Part shown: piece after piece, positions 24,249 to 33,086 of the stretch
Numbering within the stretch: position 1 is the stretch's first letter
Layout: each line of letters starts with the position of its first letter
Origin: Acetobacter pomorum
GTDB taxonomy: Bacteria; Pseudomonadota; Alphaproteobacteria; Acetobacterales; Acetobacteraceae
NCBI RefSeq assembly: GCF_002738225.1
Contig: NZ_PEBQ01000030.1
Span: 90,829-154,828, forward strand
DNA: 64,000 nucleotides
Direction: 5' to 3'
The notes under the pieces: generated by a model
Seen by the model: only the letters and a program-made list of their open reading frames with translations
The model's database searches: none
Told to the model about the DNA's origin: nothing
Position numbers and translations under genes: made by a program

Positions 24249-24574
24249 GCAGCCGCAAGAAAGCCGTTCTGACGTGCATGAGGCCGCTTGTAGGCGTTCT
24301 GGACACCAGCATAGCCAAAGAGCCACCCAAACGCGCTGACGGCTTTTATACAAGCCCTGAGTGGCGTGCCCTGATGGCATCCATCAAGCGCAAGCGGCCG
24401 CATTGCTGTGAACAGTGCGGCCGCACCGGCACGCGGCTCTTTGGGGATCACATTCAGGAGCTGAAGGACGGCGGCGCACCGCTGGACGAGAACAACGTCC
24501 AGTTGCTCTGCGGATCCTGCCATACCGCCAAGACCGCACGGGCGCGGGCAGAGCGATATAAGCAGGAATATTGA
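24245..24574 (+). CDS. HNH endonuclease
   Basis: A 109-residue protein with a compact HNH nuclease motif: CCEQCG, then GDHIQEL with the catalytic His, the Asn in NNVQLLCGSCH and the closing Cys pair. HNH proteins near terminase genes often assist DNA packaging in HK97-type phages. It lies about 0.8 kb before the small terminase gene, separated by hicBA. Confidence 0.85.
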   Translation: MSSRKKAVLTCMRPLVGVLDTSIAKEPPKRADGFYTSPEWRALMASIKRKRPHCCEQCGRTGTRLFGDHIQELKDGGAPLDENNVQLLCGSCHTAKTARARAERYKQEY

Positions 24575-24587
24575 GCGGTAAGCAGGC

Positions 24588-24977
24588 TTATACAGCCTGC
24601 TCGCGGTTCAGTTTTTCCCAGGCGGCTTCAGCCAGAAACTTGGAGCGGTTTTTGCTGACAGCTGCAATGGCAGACACAAGGCTTTCGTCCAGCGTGACGT
24701 TCACACGCACGGCCTTAGATGGCAGCCGTACATGAACCATGAAGGCAACACCTTGAGCAAAGTTCGGATCCTGCATGACCTTATCCAAAGGCGATGGAGC
24801 AGGGATGGGCTCACCATCTTCTGTCATGCCAAAGATATGGAATTCCAAGGCTTCCTGAGCCATTTTCCGGGCCTCTTCCAATGAAGAGCCTGCTGTGATG
24901 CAGCCGGGAAAATCTGGAAAGCTGACCCCGAAATCACTTTCGGGCTCTTTGTGGATGATGGCGATATAGTCGCTCAT
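24588..24977 (-). CDS. hicB: HicB-family antitoxin
   Basis: A 129-residue antitoxin. The N-terminal HicB fold (DFGVSFPDFPGCITAGSSLE) inactivates HicA, and the C-terminal part (VRVNVTLDESLVSAIAAVSK) is a ribbon-helix-helix DNA-binding domain. It is expected to neutralise HicA and repress the operon by binding the palindrome upstream. It overlaps hicA by 4 nt and is transcribed against the phage late genes. Confidence 0.9.
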   Translation of the reverse strand: MSDYIAIIHKEPESDFGVSFPDFPGCITAGSSLEEARKMAQEALEFHIFGMTEDGEPIPAPSPLDKVMQDPNFAQGVAFMVHVRLPSKAVRVNVTLDESLVSAIAAVSKNRSKFLAEAAWEKLNREQAV

Positions 24978-25162
24978 TTCAGTTTGACCCCTGATTGTTT
25001 CTCTACGCTCCGCAGAGTGCCGAGTGGAAGATCCCGCTTAGGGTGAGGCACCGTTACCCGACCTGGTTTTGTCGGGTGCTTGAACTGCTGATGACTGCCT
25101 TTCGTGGCGACAAGATACCAGCCGTCTGCCTTGATCTTCTTGATTATCTCTCTGCTGTCCAT
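24974..25162 (-). CDS. hicA: HicA-family mRNA interferase toxin
   Basis: From ATG 25162 the product is 62 residues, the family's normal size. It has the double-stranded-RNA-binding-like pattern DSREIIKKIKADGWYLVATK, then GSHQQFKHPTKPGRVTVPHP with the conserved His (GSHQQF). HicA cleaves mRNA until bound by HicB. The gene order toxin-antitoxin is canonical. An in-frame ATG at 25174 lies inside the operator palindrome. Confidence 0.9.
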   Translation of the reverse strand: MDSREIIKKIKADGWYLVATKGSHQQFKHPTKPGRVTVPHPKRDLPLGTLRSVEKQSGVKLK

Positions 25163-25180
25163 GTGTATGATCATACACAT
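25161..25180. promoter_or_regulatory. Perfect 20-bp palindrome upstream of hicA, probable HicB operator
   Basis: ATGTGTATGA and its exact reverse complement TCATACACAT form an uninterrupted palindrome touching the hicA start. A further GTGTAT lies at about 25210. Ribbon-helix-helix antitoxins bind such sites, so autoregulation is likely. Confidence 0.7.
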
Positions 25181-25344
25181 AACGATACACAAAAGACAAT
25201 GCAAGGAATGTGTATCAGTGTGTATTTTCAGGCATCTCCTGCCATGCGCTCAGCGGGTAGGGGGAGGGGTAAAAGTGCAGCGAACGCATGGCACCTGAAC
25301 CGCGCCAGTGGCACGCGTGAAAAATTTTTCGTTCCAGCGTTTTG

Positions 25345-25356
25345 AAGTGCGCACTT
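25345..25356. repeat. 12-bp palindrome upstream of the small terminase gene
   Basis: AAGTGCGCACTT is a perfect palindrome 22 bp before the terminase start. It shares the TGCGCA core with the repeats at 25518-25575. Confidence 0.6.
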
Positions 25357-25378
25357 TTGTTGCGCGGGATGGTGGGGA

Positions 25379-25975
25379 ATGCCCAAAAAAACTGACACGG
25401 ATTGGCACGCGATAGAGGCTGATTTTCGCGCAGGAGCCTTGTCAAACCGCCAAATTGCAAAAAAACATGGCGTGGCCGAAAGCACGCTGCGCAAGCGCAT
25501 CGCGTCCGGTGGATGGGTGCGCACTTCTGCGCAAAAAGTGCGCAAAAACACCAAAACTGCGCACCAACCTGCGCACAATCCCCAGCGCAACCCAGCTCCA
25601 CCACGGGAGAAACCACCATCAACCGGGCGCGGAATAGCCAACAACCTAGATGAACGCACCGAAAATCTGGTGTCGCGGCTGCTTGGCGAAGTTGAGGACA
25701 CGACTGCGCATCTTGGCGAGATTTCCGAAGCGATTGAGCTGGAAACAGCCAGCGATACCGGATCGCGCCGGCGCGATGCGATGTTGAAGGCCATCAGCAC
25801 GAAAGAGCGGGCGGAAACCGTACGCACGCTGAAGCAGATCCAGATGATGGGCGTCACGGGTTCCGGAAAAAAGAAGGGCGTGAAGGAAGAACGCCGGGAA
25901 GCTGCTGAAAAAGCAGCCAGCGGCAAGTTCTCGCGCATGTCTTCCCCCAAACTGGTTGTGAACAATGGCAAGTGA
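25379..25975 (+). CDS. Terminase small subunit
   Basis: A 198-residue protein. It has an N-terminal helix-turn-helix that reads like TerS (WHAIEADFRAGALSNRQIAK, KHGVAESTLRKRIASGGW), a basic linker and a long helical segment (LVSRLLGEVEDTTAHLGEIS). TerS recognises the packaging site and regulates the large terminase. The linker-coding DNA holds five TGCGCA repeats, a possible pac site. It overlaps the large subunit start by 11 bp. Confidence 0.8.
   Translation: MPKKTDTDWHAIEADFRAGALSNRQIAKKHGVAESTLRKRIASGGWVRTSAQKVRKNTKTAHQPAHNPQRNPAPPREKPPSTGRGIANNLDERTENLVSRLLGEVEDTTAHLGEISEAIELETASDTGSRRRDAMLKAISTKERAETVRTLKQIQMMGVTGSGKKKGVKEERREAAEKAASGKFSRMSSPKLVVNNGK
25518..25575 (+). repeat. Five TGCGCA repeats within the small terminase gene, candidate pac/cos recognition
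   Basis: TGCGCA occurs at 25518, 25528, 25539, 25558 and 25570, at steps of 10, 11, 19 and 12 bp, close to helical phasing. Phages that package by headful often place pac inside terS. Confidence 0.45.
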
Positions 25976-27755
25976 AACCGAGAAAAAGCCCGCAACACGC
26001 AAGCGCAAGGCGGCAACCACTGCACGAAAGACCGGGACAGCCACCACACGGCGCAAAGCAACGCCTACGGCCAAGACTGGCCTGTCATGGAGCACAGCCT
26101 GCCGGGATTGGGAAAAGCGCATCATTGCGGGTGAAAGCCTTGTGCCATGTGATCCGCTTTTTCCGGACGCCGCTGCGCAGGGAATGGCTGTTTTCAACGC
26201 CCTGAAGATCGTGGACGTGCTGGGTGAACCGACCATTGGTGAATCCTGCCGTGATTGGCTGAAGGATTTTGCCGCCGCCATTTTCGGTTCATATGACCCG
26301 GAAACCGGCAAGCGCATGATCACCGAGTTTTTCCTGCTGGTGAGCAAGAAGAACACCAAAAGCACCATTGCCGCGGGCGTGATGTTGACGGTGCTGATCC
26401 TGAACTGGCGGCAATCAGCCGAGTTCCTGATCCTGGCACCGACCAAGGAAGCCGCAGACAACGCATTCAAGCCTGCGCGGGACATGATCAAGGCGGATCC
26501 TGAACTGGATGCCCTGTTCCATGTGCAGGATTACACCCGCATCGTGACGCACCGCGAAACCGGGGCAACACTCAAGGTTGTGGCGGCAGATGGATCTTCC
26601 GTTGTGGGCAAGAAAGCCACCGGCATTCTGGTGGATGAGCTGTGGGAGTTCGGCAAGAAGCCTACGGCCGAGAATATGCTCATGGAAGCCACTGGTGGCA
26701 TCGCCTCCCGTCCGGAAGGCTTCATCATTTACCTAAGCACGCAGTCGGATGAAGAGCCTGCCGGTGTGTTCAAGAGCCGTCTGGAATATGCGCGTGGCGT
26801 GCGGGACGGCAAGATCAATTCGCCCCGTTTCCTGCCGGTTATCTATGAATTTCCCAAGAAAATTCTGGATAAGAAAGGCGAGCACAACCCGGATAACTGG
26901 TACATGACCAACCCCAATCTGGGCGTGTCGGTATCGGATGAGTTCCTGCGGGACAGATACGCCCAGGCTAAAGAGGCGGGGGAAGGCGTGCTGCGCGTCT
27001 GGATGGCCAAGCATCTGAACGTGGAAATGGGCATGTCCCTGCGCGAAAAGGCATGGGCCGGGGCCAAATATTGGGAACGCCAAGGTGATCCGCTGGTCAC
27101 GTTGGAACTGATCCTAGAATGCTCTGATGTAATTGTCTGCGGCATTGATGGCGGCGGTCTGGACGATTTTCTATCTCTGGCTGTGCTCGGCCGGGATGAA
27201 GAAAGCAGCGATTGGCTGCACTGGCAGCGCAGTTGGGTGTTTCAGGACGTGCTGAAGCATCGCAAGGAGGAAGCGCCGCGCTATCTGGATTTCCAGAAGC
27301 AGGGTGATCTCGTCATTGTCCATGAAATGCGTGACGACAATCGGCAGTTGGCGGACGTGGTGGAAATGATCGACCAGTCCGGCAAGCTGGCCATGGTTGG
27401 GCTGGATCCTGCAGGTGTGGCTGAAATCGTGTTTGCCCTGCATGCTCGTGGCATTGAGCAGGAGCGGATTGTGGGGATCAGCCAGGGCTGGAAAATGACC
27501 GGGGCCATCAAGACGCTGGAGCGCAAGCTGGCGGATGGCACGTTCTCCCATGGGGCGCGTCCGATCATGGCCTGGGCGGTTGGCAATGCGAAGGCGCAAG
27601 CCAAGGGCAACAATATCGAAATCACCAAACAGATGGCAGGCGGCAAGAAGATCGACCCACTGATGGCACTGTTTGATGCCGTGGCCTGCATGAGCCGGAA
27701 CCCGGAGCCACCGATCCAGAGTATTTATGATCGTGAGGAACTATGGGAATCCTGA
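25965..27755 (+). CDS. Terminase large subunit
   Basis: A 596-residue HK97-type packaging ATPase/nuclease. After a basic N-terminus, the ATPase domain shows a Walker-A-like FLLVSKKNTKSTIAAG, AEFLILAPTKEAADNAF and a Walker B with TGILVDELWEF. The nuclease half has the first acidic strand CGIDGGGLDDFLSLAVLGRD and later VGLDPAGVAEIVF. It pumps DNA into the prohead through the portal. It follows TerS with an 11-bp overlap and overlaps the portal start by 13 bp. Confidence 0.95.
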   Translation: MASETEKKPATRKRKAATTARKTGTATTRRKATPTAKTGLSWSTACRDWEKRIIAGESLVPCDPLFPDAAAQGMAVFNALKIVDVLGEPTIGESCRDWLKDFAAAIFGSYDPETGKRMITEFFLLVSKKNTKSTIAAGVMLTVLILNWRQSAEFLILAPTKEAADNAFKPARDMIKADPELDALFHVQDYTRIVTHRETGATLKVVAADGSSVVGKKATGILVDELWEFGKKPTAENMLMEATGGIASRPEGFIIYLSTQSDEEPAGVFKSRLEYARGVRDGKINSPRFLPVIYEFPKKILDKKGEHNPDNWYMTNPNLGVSVSDEFLRDRYAQAKEAGEGVLRVWMAKHLNVEMGMSLREKAWAGAKYWERQGDPLVTLELILECSDVIVCGIDGGGLDDFLSLAVLGRDEESSDWLHWQRSWVFQDVLKHRKEEAPRYLDFQKQGDLVIVHEMRDDNRQLADVVEMIDQSGKLAMVGLDPAGVAEIVFALHARGIEQERIVGISQGWKMTGAIKTLERKLADGTFSHGARPIMAWAVGNAKAQAKGNNIEITKQMAGGKKIDPLMALFDAVACMSRNPEPPIQSIYDREELWES

Positions 27756-29053
27756 ACAGCATTTTCGGTGGCGGGCAGAACACGCCGCAGGAACGTAAGG
27801 AACCCTCGTTCTTTGCCTCTGGTAACCCGGAAAATCCCAGCACACCGCTGACCGATATTCCAGATTGGTCGGAATGGCTGGGATACCCTGGCGGCCGGAG
27901 CATGGATTGGGCACCACGGGTAACGGAACGCACGGCCATGGCCTGTTCGGCCGTGTATCGGTGCGTGACGCTGGAAGCCGGTGTGATTGCCGGTCTGCCA
28001 TTGAAGATCTGGAAACAGCATCCGGGCGGCCAGCGGGAATTGCAGCCGAACCACAAGCTGGTTCCGTTGCTCAATACAGTGCCATATCCGGGGCGTTCCC
28101 TGACCTCGTTTGTCTGGCGTGAGCTGTGGGGCCTGAATGTGCTGCTGTGGGGCAACCATTACAGCGCCATACGGTATGACGGCGCTGCACGGGTGATCGG
28201 GTTTGAAACCTTCATGCCGTGGCAGGTGCAGGTGGTGCGCTTACCTGCCAAACCGGGTGTGAATTACTACGTCTGCACACATCTGGACGGCACTGTGGAA
28301 ACTGTCCTGCAAGAGGATATGATCCATATACCCGGCCCCGGTTTTGATGGTGTGAAGGGGCTATCGCGCATTCAGGCGTTTGCGCGTGGATCCATTGGTC
28401 TTGCGCATGCGATGGAAGAACGTACCGGCCGGATGCACCAGAATGCTACATTGCCCAGCGGGGTAATGCAGGTGAAAAGCCGCATGAATGCTGATTCCTT
28501 CCGGCGCATGAAGACGCAGCTGGAACAGAATTACGCTGGGGTAGGGAATTGGGGCAAAACCATCATTGTGGATGATGGTGCCGAATATACTCCATTCCAG
28601 CTTAGTCCGCAGGATCTGCAAACCATTCAGGCCCGTGGCTATCAGGTGGCAGATATTGCCCGATTTTTCGGGGTGCCGCTTCATATGCTCAATGCCACGG
28701 AGAAAAGCACATCATGGGGCACGGGCCTTGCAGAAAACACGCTGGCCTATCTGATTTTCACGCTGGATGCGGATCTCAAACGCATTGAGAGTGAACTGAA
28801 TGCCAAGCTGTTCCTGGGCACGAATTTCTTTGCGGAGTTTGACCGCGAAGGGCTGCTTTCCATGGATCCGCTAAAAGCGGCCCAGGTCACGGCAGCGCAG
28901 GTGCAAAGCGGCCAGCTTACAATCAACGAAGGCAGGGCAAAGGATAACCGGCCGCCGGTCTCTGGTGGCGATACGGTGTTCATCAATGGCGCATATGTGC
29001 CGCTGGAACAGCAGATCAAAGATCCTGCACCACCCACGCCTGCTAAAGAATGA
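27743..29053 (+). CDS. Portal protein, HK97 family
   Basis: A 436-residue portal that forms the dodecameric DNA channel. Family marks are CSAVYRCVTLEAGVIAGLPL, WRELWGLNVLLWGNHYSAI, an IPGPGFDG loop, and the C-terminal QVADIARFFGVPLHMLNATE and LAENTLAYLIFTLDADL. Length is typical for HK97-type portals. It is translationally coupled to the large terminase by overlap. Confidence 0.94.
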   Translation: MGILNSIFGGGQNTPQERKEPSFFASGNPENPSTPLTDIPDWSEWLGYPGGRSMDWAPRVTERTAMACSAVYRCVTLEAGVIAGLPLKIWKQHPGGQRELQPNHKLVPLLNTVPYPGRSLTSFVWRELWGLNVLLWGNHYSAIRYDGAARVIGFETFMPWQVQVVRLPAKPGVNYYVCTHLDGTVETVLQEDMIHIPGPGFDGVKGLSRIQAFARGSIGLAHAMEERTGRMHQNATLPSGVMQVKSRMNADSFRRMKTQLEQNYAGVGNWGKTIIVDDGAEYTPFQLSPQDLQTIQARGYQVADIARFFGVPLHMLNATEKSTSWGTGLAENTLAYLIFTLDADLKRIESELNAKLFLGTNFFAEFDREGLLSMDPLKAAQVTAAQVQSGQLTINEGRAKDNRPPVSGGDTVFINGAYVPLEQQIKDPAPPTPAKE

Positions 29054-29059
29054 GGCAAC

Positions 29060-29803
29060 ATGTACCGACATAATTCACCAGCAGCCCGGTTTTCCAACCG
29101 TGTGTTGCTGACGTGTGCGCAGGCTGGTCTGCCCCAGACATTGGACATGCGGCCGCGTGCCGCAGCTGATCAGCCTGCCGTTATTTACCTGTATGATGAA
29201 ATCGGCCTCTGGGGCGTCACCGCGCAGGATTTCACGCAGATCCTTGTCAGTGCTGGCCCAGGGCCGATTGAATTGCACATCAACAGCCCCGGCGGTGATG
29301 TGTTTGACGGTCTGACCATTTATAATGCGTTGGAAGCGCATGATGGGCCAGTTTCCGTTGTGGTGGATGGTCTGGCGGCGTCTGCGGCATCCTTCATCGC
29401 CTTGGCAGGGGATACCATCAGTATGGCTCCAAATGCCTTTCTGATGATCCATAATGCCTGGGGCGTTGTAGTCGGCAATCAGAACGACATGACGGAAACC
29501 GCCGCAGTGCTTGCCAAGATAGATGGCAATCTTGCCAACCTGTATGCTGGGAAAACCGGCCAGACCGTGCCAGCCATTGCCGACATGATGAACGCAGAAA
29601 CATGGTTTACGGCGCAGGAAGCTAAAGATGCTGGCTTTATTGATAGCATTACGGATGCCAGCCAGAACAAGGCGCAACTGACGCTGAGGGCAGGGATATT
29701 TCCCAAGCAGCCCACGGCTCAGCAGAAGACCAAGAATACGCTGTCAGTGCCCGATATCGCGGCACGCCGCCGCATCGTTCAGCTGGCTGAAGCTGAAAAC
29801 TGA
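29060..29803 (+). CDS. Head maturation protease, ClpP-like
   Basis: A 247-residue S14/ClpP-type prohead protease. The Ser108 motif is DGLAASAASFIALAGD and the His131 motif is LMIHNAWG, with an Asp expected later. The strand LHINSPGGDVFDGLTIYNAL is standard for the fold. It cleaves the scaffold-like part of the capsid protein. It lies between portal and capsid, as in HK97-like phages. Confidence 0.93.
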   Translation: MYRHNSPAARFSNRVLLTCAQAGLPQTLDMRPRAAADQPAVIYLYDEIGLWGVTAQDFTQILVSAGPGPIELHINSPGGDVFDGLTIYNALEAHDGPVSVVVDGLAASAASFIALAGDTISMAPNAFLMIHNAWGVVVGNQNDMTETAAVLAKIDGNLANLYAGKTGQTVPAIADMMNAETWFTAQEAKDAGFIDSITDASQNKAQLTLRAGIFPKQPTAQQKTKNTLSVPDIAARRRIVQLAEAEN

Positions 29804-29852
29804 CACCGGCTGCTGAACAGCGGCCACCCCATTTTTCCGGAGACAAGAGAAT

Positions 29853-31103
29853 ATGAAATCCAAGGAACTGCGCGCCAAACGGGCGAAGCTGGTTGAAGAC
29901 GCACGCGCTCTGACCAATGGCGACACCATGACTGACGAGCAGGCAGCTCAGTTTGATGCCATGATGGCTGAAGCTGACCAGATCAAGGCACAGATTGACC
30001 GCATTGAACGTGCCGAAGATGCTGAACGCACACTGGCACAGGAAATCGCCAACCGTGCAGATGAAAATGGCACCAGCACTGATGAACAGGAAGACGAGGA
30101 ACGCCGCCATAAGCGTGTGTTTGCTTCATGGTTGCTGGGTGGCATCAACAGCCTGACAGGCGAAGACCGGGATTATGTTGTTAAGCGTATGTCGGCAGCT
30201 CAGTCCCAGTTCAAGAATGATGCCAATGGCACAGGCACAGGGCCTGCCGGTGGTTATCTGGTGCCGCCTGCCTTTGCCGATCAACTTCTGGTTGCCCTGA
30301 AGGATTATTTCTCGGCTCTGGATCTGTTTGATGAGGTCTCCACCGGGACGGGTGCAGATCTGCCTTGGCCTACCAATGACGACACCAGCCGCCGTGCCCG
30401 GATCATTGGGGAGAATACCCAGATCGGGCAGTCTCCCATGACCTTTGGCCAGTCCGTCCTGAAGGCTTTCCTTTACGCTACGGATGCCGTGCTTGTTCCG
30501 TGGACACTCATGGAGGATAGCTTCATTGATCTGGATGCCTTCATCACCACCGCGCTGGGGACTGCATTTGGGCGCACGCTGGCAGATGATCTGACCAATG
30601 GCACCGGTAACGGTATGCCCATGGGCGTGGCAACAGCCGCAGCAGCGGGCCCAACCTCTGTGGGTGCTGCTATCGCCTTTGAGGACATCATGGAGCTGAA
30701 GCACAGCGTAAACCGTGCGTATCGCACTGGCGCCGTGTTCATGATGAATGACAATACAGTCAAGTCTCTGGCGTTGCTGAAGGATAACGAAGGCCGGCCG
30801 CTCTGGATCCCGTCCTTGCAGGTGGATTGCCCTGATGTGCTGGCAGGCTTCCCGATTGCCGTGAATGAAAGCATGGCAGACGTGGGTGCGGGCAACGCGC
30901 CCATGCTGTTTGGCAACATGAAGAACTACAAGTTCCGCATGGTCAAACAGGTGTCCATCGTGCGCCTGAACGAACGGTATGCCGATTTCCTTCAGACCGG
31001 CTTCTTCGGATATGCCCGGTTTGGCGGTGGCCTACCTTCTGCAGCGCAGCCGATCAAGAAGCTGGTCATGAAAGGCACAGCAGCTCCGGCCACAGGCGGC
31101 TAA
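29853..31103 (+). CDS. Major capsid protein, HK97 fold
   Basis: A 416-residue capsid protein. Residues 1 to about 100 form a coiled-coil delta domain (QFDAMMAEADQIKAQIDRIE) that the protease should remove. The mature part begins near GPAGGYLVPPAFADQLL and contains the P-domain and E-loop pattern (VLVPWTLMEDSFIDLDAFIT, GTGNGMPMGVATAAAAGPTS). Order and length match HK97 gp5-type proteins. Confidence 0.94.
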   Translation: MKSKELRAKRAKLVEDARALTNGDTMTDEQAAQFDAMMAEADQIKAQIDRIERAEDAERTLAQEIANRADENGTSTDEQEDEERRHKRVFASWLLGGINSLTGEDRDYVVKRMSAAQSQFKNDANGTGTGPAGGYLVPPAFADQLLVALKDYFSALDLFDEVSTGTGADLPWPTNDDTSRRARIIGENTQIGQSPMTFGQSVLKAFLYATDAVLVPWTLMEDSFIDLDAFITTALGTAFGRTLADDLTNGTGNGMPMGVATAAAAGPTSVGAAIAFEDIMELKHSVNRAYRTGAVFMMNDNTVKSLALLKDNEGRPLWIPSLQVDCPDVLAGFPIAVNESMADVGAGNAPMLFGNMKNYKFRMVKQVSIVRLNERYADFLQTGFFGYARFGGGLPSAAQPIKKLVMKGTAAPATGG

Positions 31104-31105
31104 TC

Positions 31106-31750
31106 ATGCACACGCTTTCGCTGGATGGTCCGTCAACAGTGGTTCCGCTGGCCCTGCTGGCGGATCTGAAGGCGGAACTGGGCATTACCGATAGCACTAC
31201 AGATACCATGCTGGCAGACAAACTGATGGATGCCTCCAGCATGGTGCTGGATTACATCGGCAGCCCCTTGCTTTCGGGGGCATGGACAGAGGAATTTGTC
31301 ATTGAAGGTGGTGACCAGCTGAAAGAGATTGTTCTTTCAGTGCGGCCGCTGGATTCCATTTCCTCCATTTCCCGAAACGGGCAGATGTGGACGCCTGATC
31401 AGCTTTCAGACCTCGTTCTGGATAAGCGGGCAGGCATCCTCTCACACCCCACGCCAACGCGGCGTAGGTGGCAGCATGGTGTGTATAGTGCCGTTTATAC
31501 GGCTGGATATGTGCCACCGCAGGTTGCTGAGGATGGCACAGTGAACAGAGGCACACTGCCACAAACCATTTCCCGCGCCACAGTGCTGGCAGTTGCGGCC
31601 ATGGTGCAAGGGGCAGGGCGAGATCCCAACCTGAAATCGGAAAGTGTGCAGGGTGTTGGTTCTACCAGCTGGAACATCGCTTCAGGCACAGGTGGCTTGC
31701 CGCAGCAGGTAGCCGATATGCTCGCAAACTATCGGGGAGCACATCTGTAA
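31106..31750 (+). CDS. Head-tail connector protein (gp6-like)
   Basis: A 214-residue protein. The N-terminal region (VPLALLADLKAELGITDSTT then LMDASSMVLDYIGSPL) is the gp6/YqbG-like adaptor pattern found after capsid genes. The rest resembles a longer version with VRPLDSISSISRNGQMW. It likely docks on the portal from below. It shares one base with the next start. Confidence 0.75.
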   Translation: MHTLSLDGPSTVVPLALLADLKAELGITDSTTDTMLADKLMDASSMVLDYIGSPLLSGAWTEEFVIEGGDQLKEIVLSVRPLDSISSISRNGQMWTPDQLSDLVLDKRAGILSHPTPTRRRWQHGVYSAVYTAGYVPPQVAEDGTVNRGTLPQTISRATVLAVAAMVQGAGRDPNLKSESVQGVGSTSWNIASGTGGLPQQVADMLANYRGAHL

Positions 31751-32082
31751 TGGGCTGGATCACACAGTCACGCCGCCGCCAGATCATGGCCAAAGGCCGC
31801 CCGATGGTGCTCCGGACAGCGGATGGCACAACATCCGTCACACTTATGGGCTACGCGCCACCAGCGCAGGCCGCACAGATTGTGGATGCCACGGCAAAAA
31901 CGGCCTTTGTCTGCCAGATTACCAATACGGAACTGGCAGCATCCGGTTACGGCGCTCCAGCCGCGCTGGACCGGATCAGGGATGGGCCAAGGCTCTATGT
32001 CCTCACAGACGTCACCCCGGTTTACGATGGCGCAACCCTGTGCGGCTGGACGCTTGTTGCCGCAGGAGGCGAAACCTCATGA
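31750..32082 (+). CDS. Probable head-tail stopper/adaptor protein
   Basis: A 110-residue protein starting MGWITQSRRR. It is beta-rich (PMVLRTADGTTSVTLMGYAP, YGAPAALDRIRDGPRLYVLT) and has the size and position of head-closure (gp16-like) proteins. No firm family from sequence alone. It is coupled to both neighbours. Confidence 0.6.
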   Translation: MGWITQSRRRQIMAKGRPMVLRTADGTTSVTLMGYAPPAQAAQIVDATAKTAFVCQITNTELAASGYGAPAALDRIRDGPRLYVLTDVTPVYDGATLCGWTLVAAGGETS

Positions 32083-32516
32083 CATCACCCGCAGTATGGA
32101 ACAGCGCCTGGGCCATTGCCACAGCAGCAGCACAGGCAGATGGCCTGCAACTGCTGGATCCGGCAGCCCAGAACCGTACGGTGCCCGATGGCCCCTACTG
32201 GCTGATGGAAACCACATCCGGTACCTCAGACCGTGCCGGCGCGGGTGATCCCGTCAATCTGGAGGATGGCACCATCTGGCTGCACCTTATGGTGCCACGC
32301 GGGACAGGATCACCCACCGCTCTGGCGCATCGCAAAGCCATGTCAGATGCCTTCCGCACCACCATGAAGCAGGCCGAAACATCCCGCCCCGCAGATCTGC
32401 CGGTTGGACTTTACTACCACGGCCACAGCTTTGACCCACCCGATCTTGATCAGGATGGAAACCGCGTGCGGTTTTCCCTGGGCATTAATTACGAATATCA
32501 GGATATCCTCACATGA
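32079..32516 (+). CDS. Probable tail terminator/completion protein
   Basis: A 145-residue protein starting MTSPAVWNSAWAIAT. Position after the stopper, length and the pattern VNLEDGTIWLHLMVPRGTGS suggest a tail terminator (gp17/lambda U-like), which caps the tail tube. Assignment is by synteny. It is joined by ATGA overlaps at both ends. Confidence 0.55.
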   Translation: MTSPAVWNSAWAIATAAAQADGLQLLDPAAQNRTVPDGPYWLMETTSGTSDRAGAGDPVNLEDGTIWLHLMVPRGTGSPTALAHRKAMSDAFRTTMKQAETSRPADLPVGLYYHGHSFDPPDLDQDGNRVRFSLGINYEYQDILT

Positions 32517-33013
32517 AATTCTTCCCTCTGTATGAAACAGGCGCCAATACCGGCACGTATGCTCTGGGCAGCACGGAAATCGAGGCCGACAGCACATCCG
32601 ATGCTGTCACGCAGGCTGCACAGGCCGCACCGGCTGGCTGCCGCACGGGTGTGTGGCCTTATCAGATGATTTCTGGCACGCCAGCCGCCATTGCCCCGGC
32701 TGCGGATGAAAACGGCAAGCAATACAACGTGCTGACGGAACCTGCCGGCGCAACGGGATCATTTTCAGCCAATGGTCAGGTTTTTGCCTCCATCGGTGCC
32801 GATGCCGCAGGCATGTGCCTGAGCCTGCAAAAGTTCTTCGGCTACCGTCTGGGTCTGATCCCCACAGATGCCAAACCTGCCGCCGCGGCTACCCCGGCAA
32901 ACACAGGCAGCGCCGGTTCCGGCACAACCAGCTCTGGCACAACCGGCAGTAGCACAACAGCTTCCACCAGCAGCACGGTCACATCAGGTGGCACCGCCAC
33001 GCCTGCTGCGTAA
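32513..33013 (+). CDS. Hypothetical virion-region protein with low-complexity tail
   Basis: A 166-residue protein. The N-terminal 110 residues form a small domain (FPLYETGANTGTYALGSTEI). The last 50 are almost only Ser, Thr, Gly and Ala (residues about 118-166), like a flexible linker or decoration. No family is recognised. It lies between the tail terminator and the first tail-tube gene. Confidence 0.55.
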   Translation: MKFFPLYETGANTGTYALGSTEIEADSTSDAVTQAAQAAPAGCRTGVWPYQMISGTPAAIAPAADENGKQYNVLTEPAGATGSFSANGQVFASIGADAAGMCLSLQKFFGYRLGLIPTDAKPAAAATPANTGSAGSGTTSSGTTGSSTTASTSSTVTSGGTATPAA

Positions 33014-33043
33014 CCGGCAGTCTCGCACCTCTGTTTTTCTCTA

Positions 33044-33072
33044 GGGTCGGCATCATTGTGCGGCCCTTTTTT
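33044..33072 (+). repeat. Hairpin plus T-run before tail-tube gene 1 (copy 1 of 3)
   Basis: GGGTCG and CGGCCC pair around a 11-nt loop, then T6 and directly ATTGGAGCAAC with the ribosome binding site. The same hairpin-T-run-ATTGGAGCA layout precedes the genes at 34393 and 35717. Confidence 0.65.
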
Positions 33073-33086
33073 ATTGGAGCAACATC

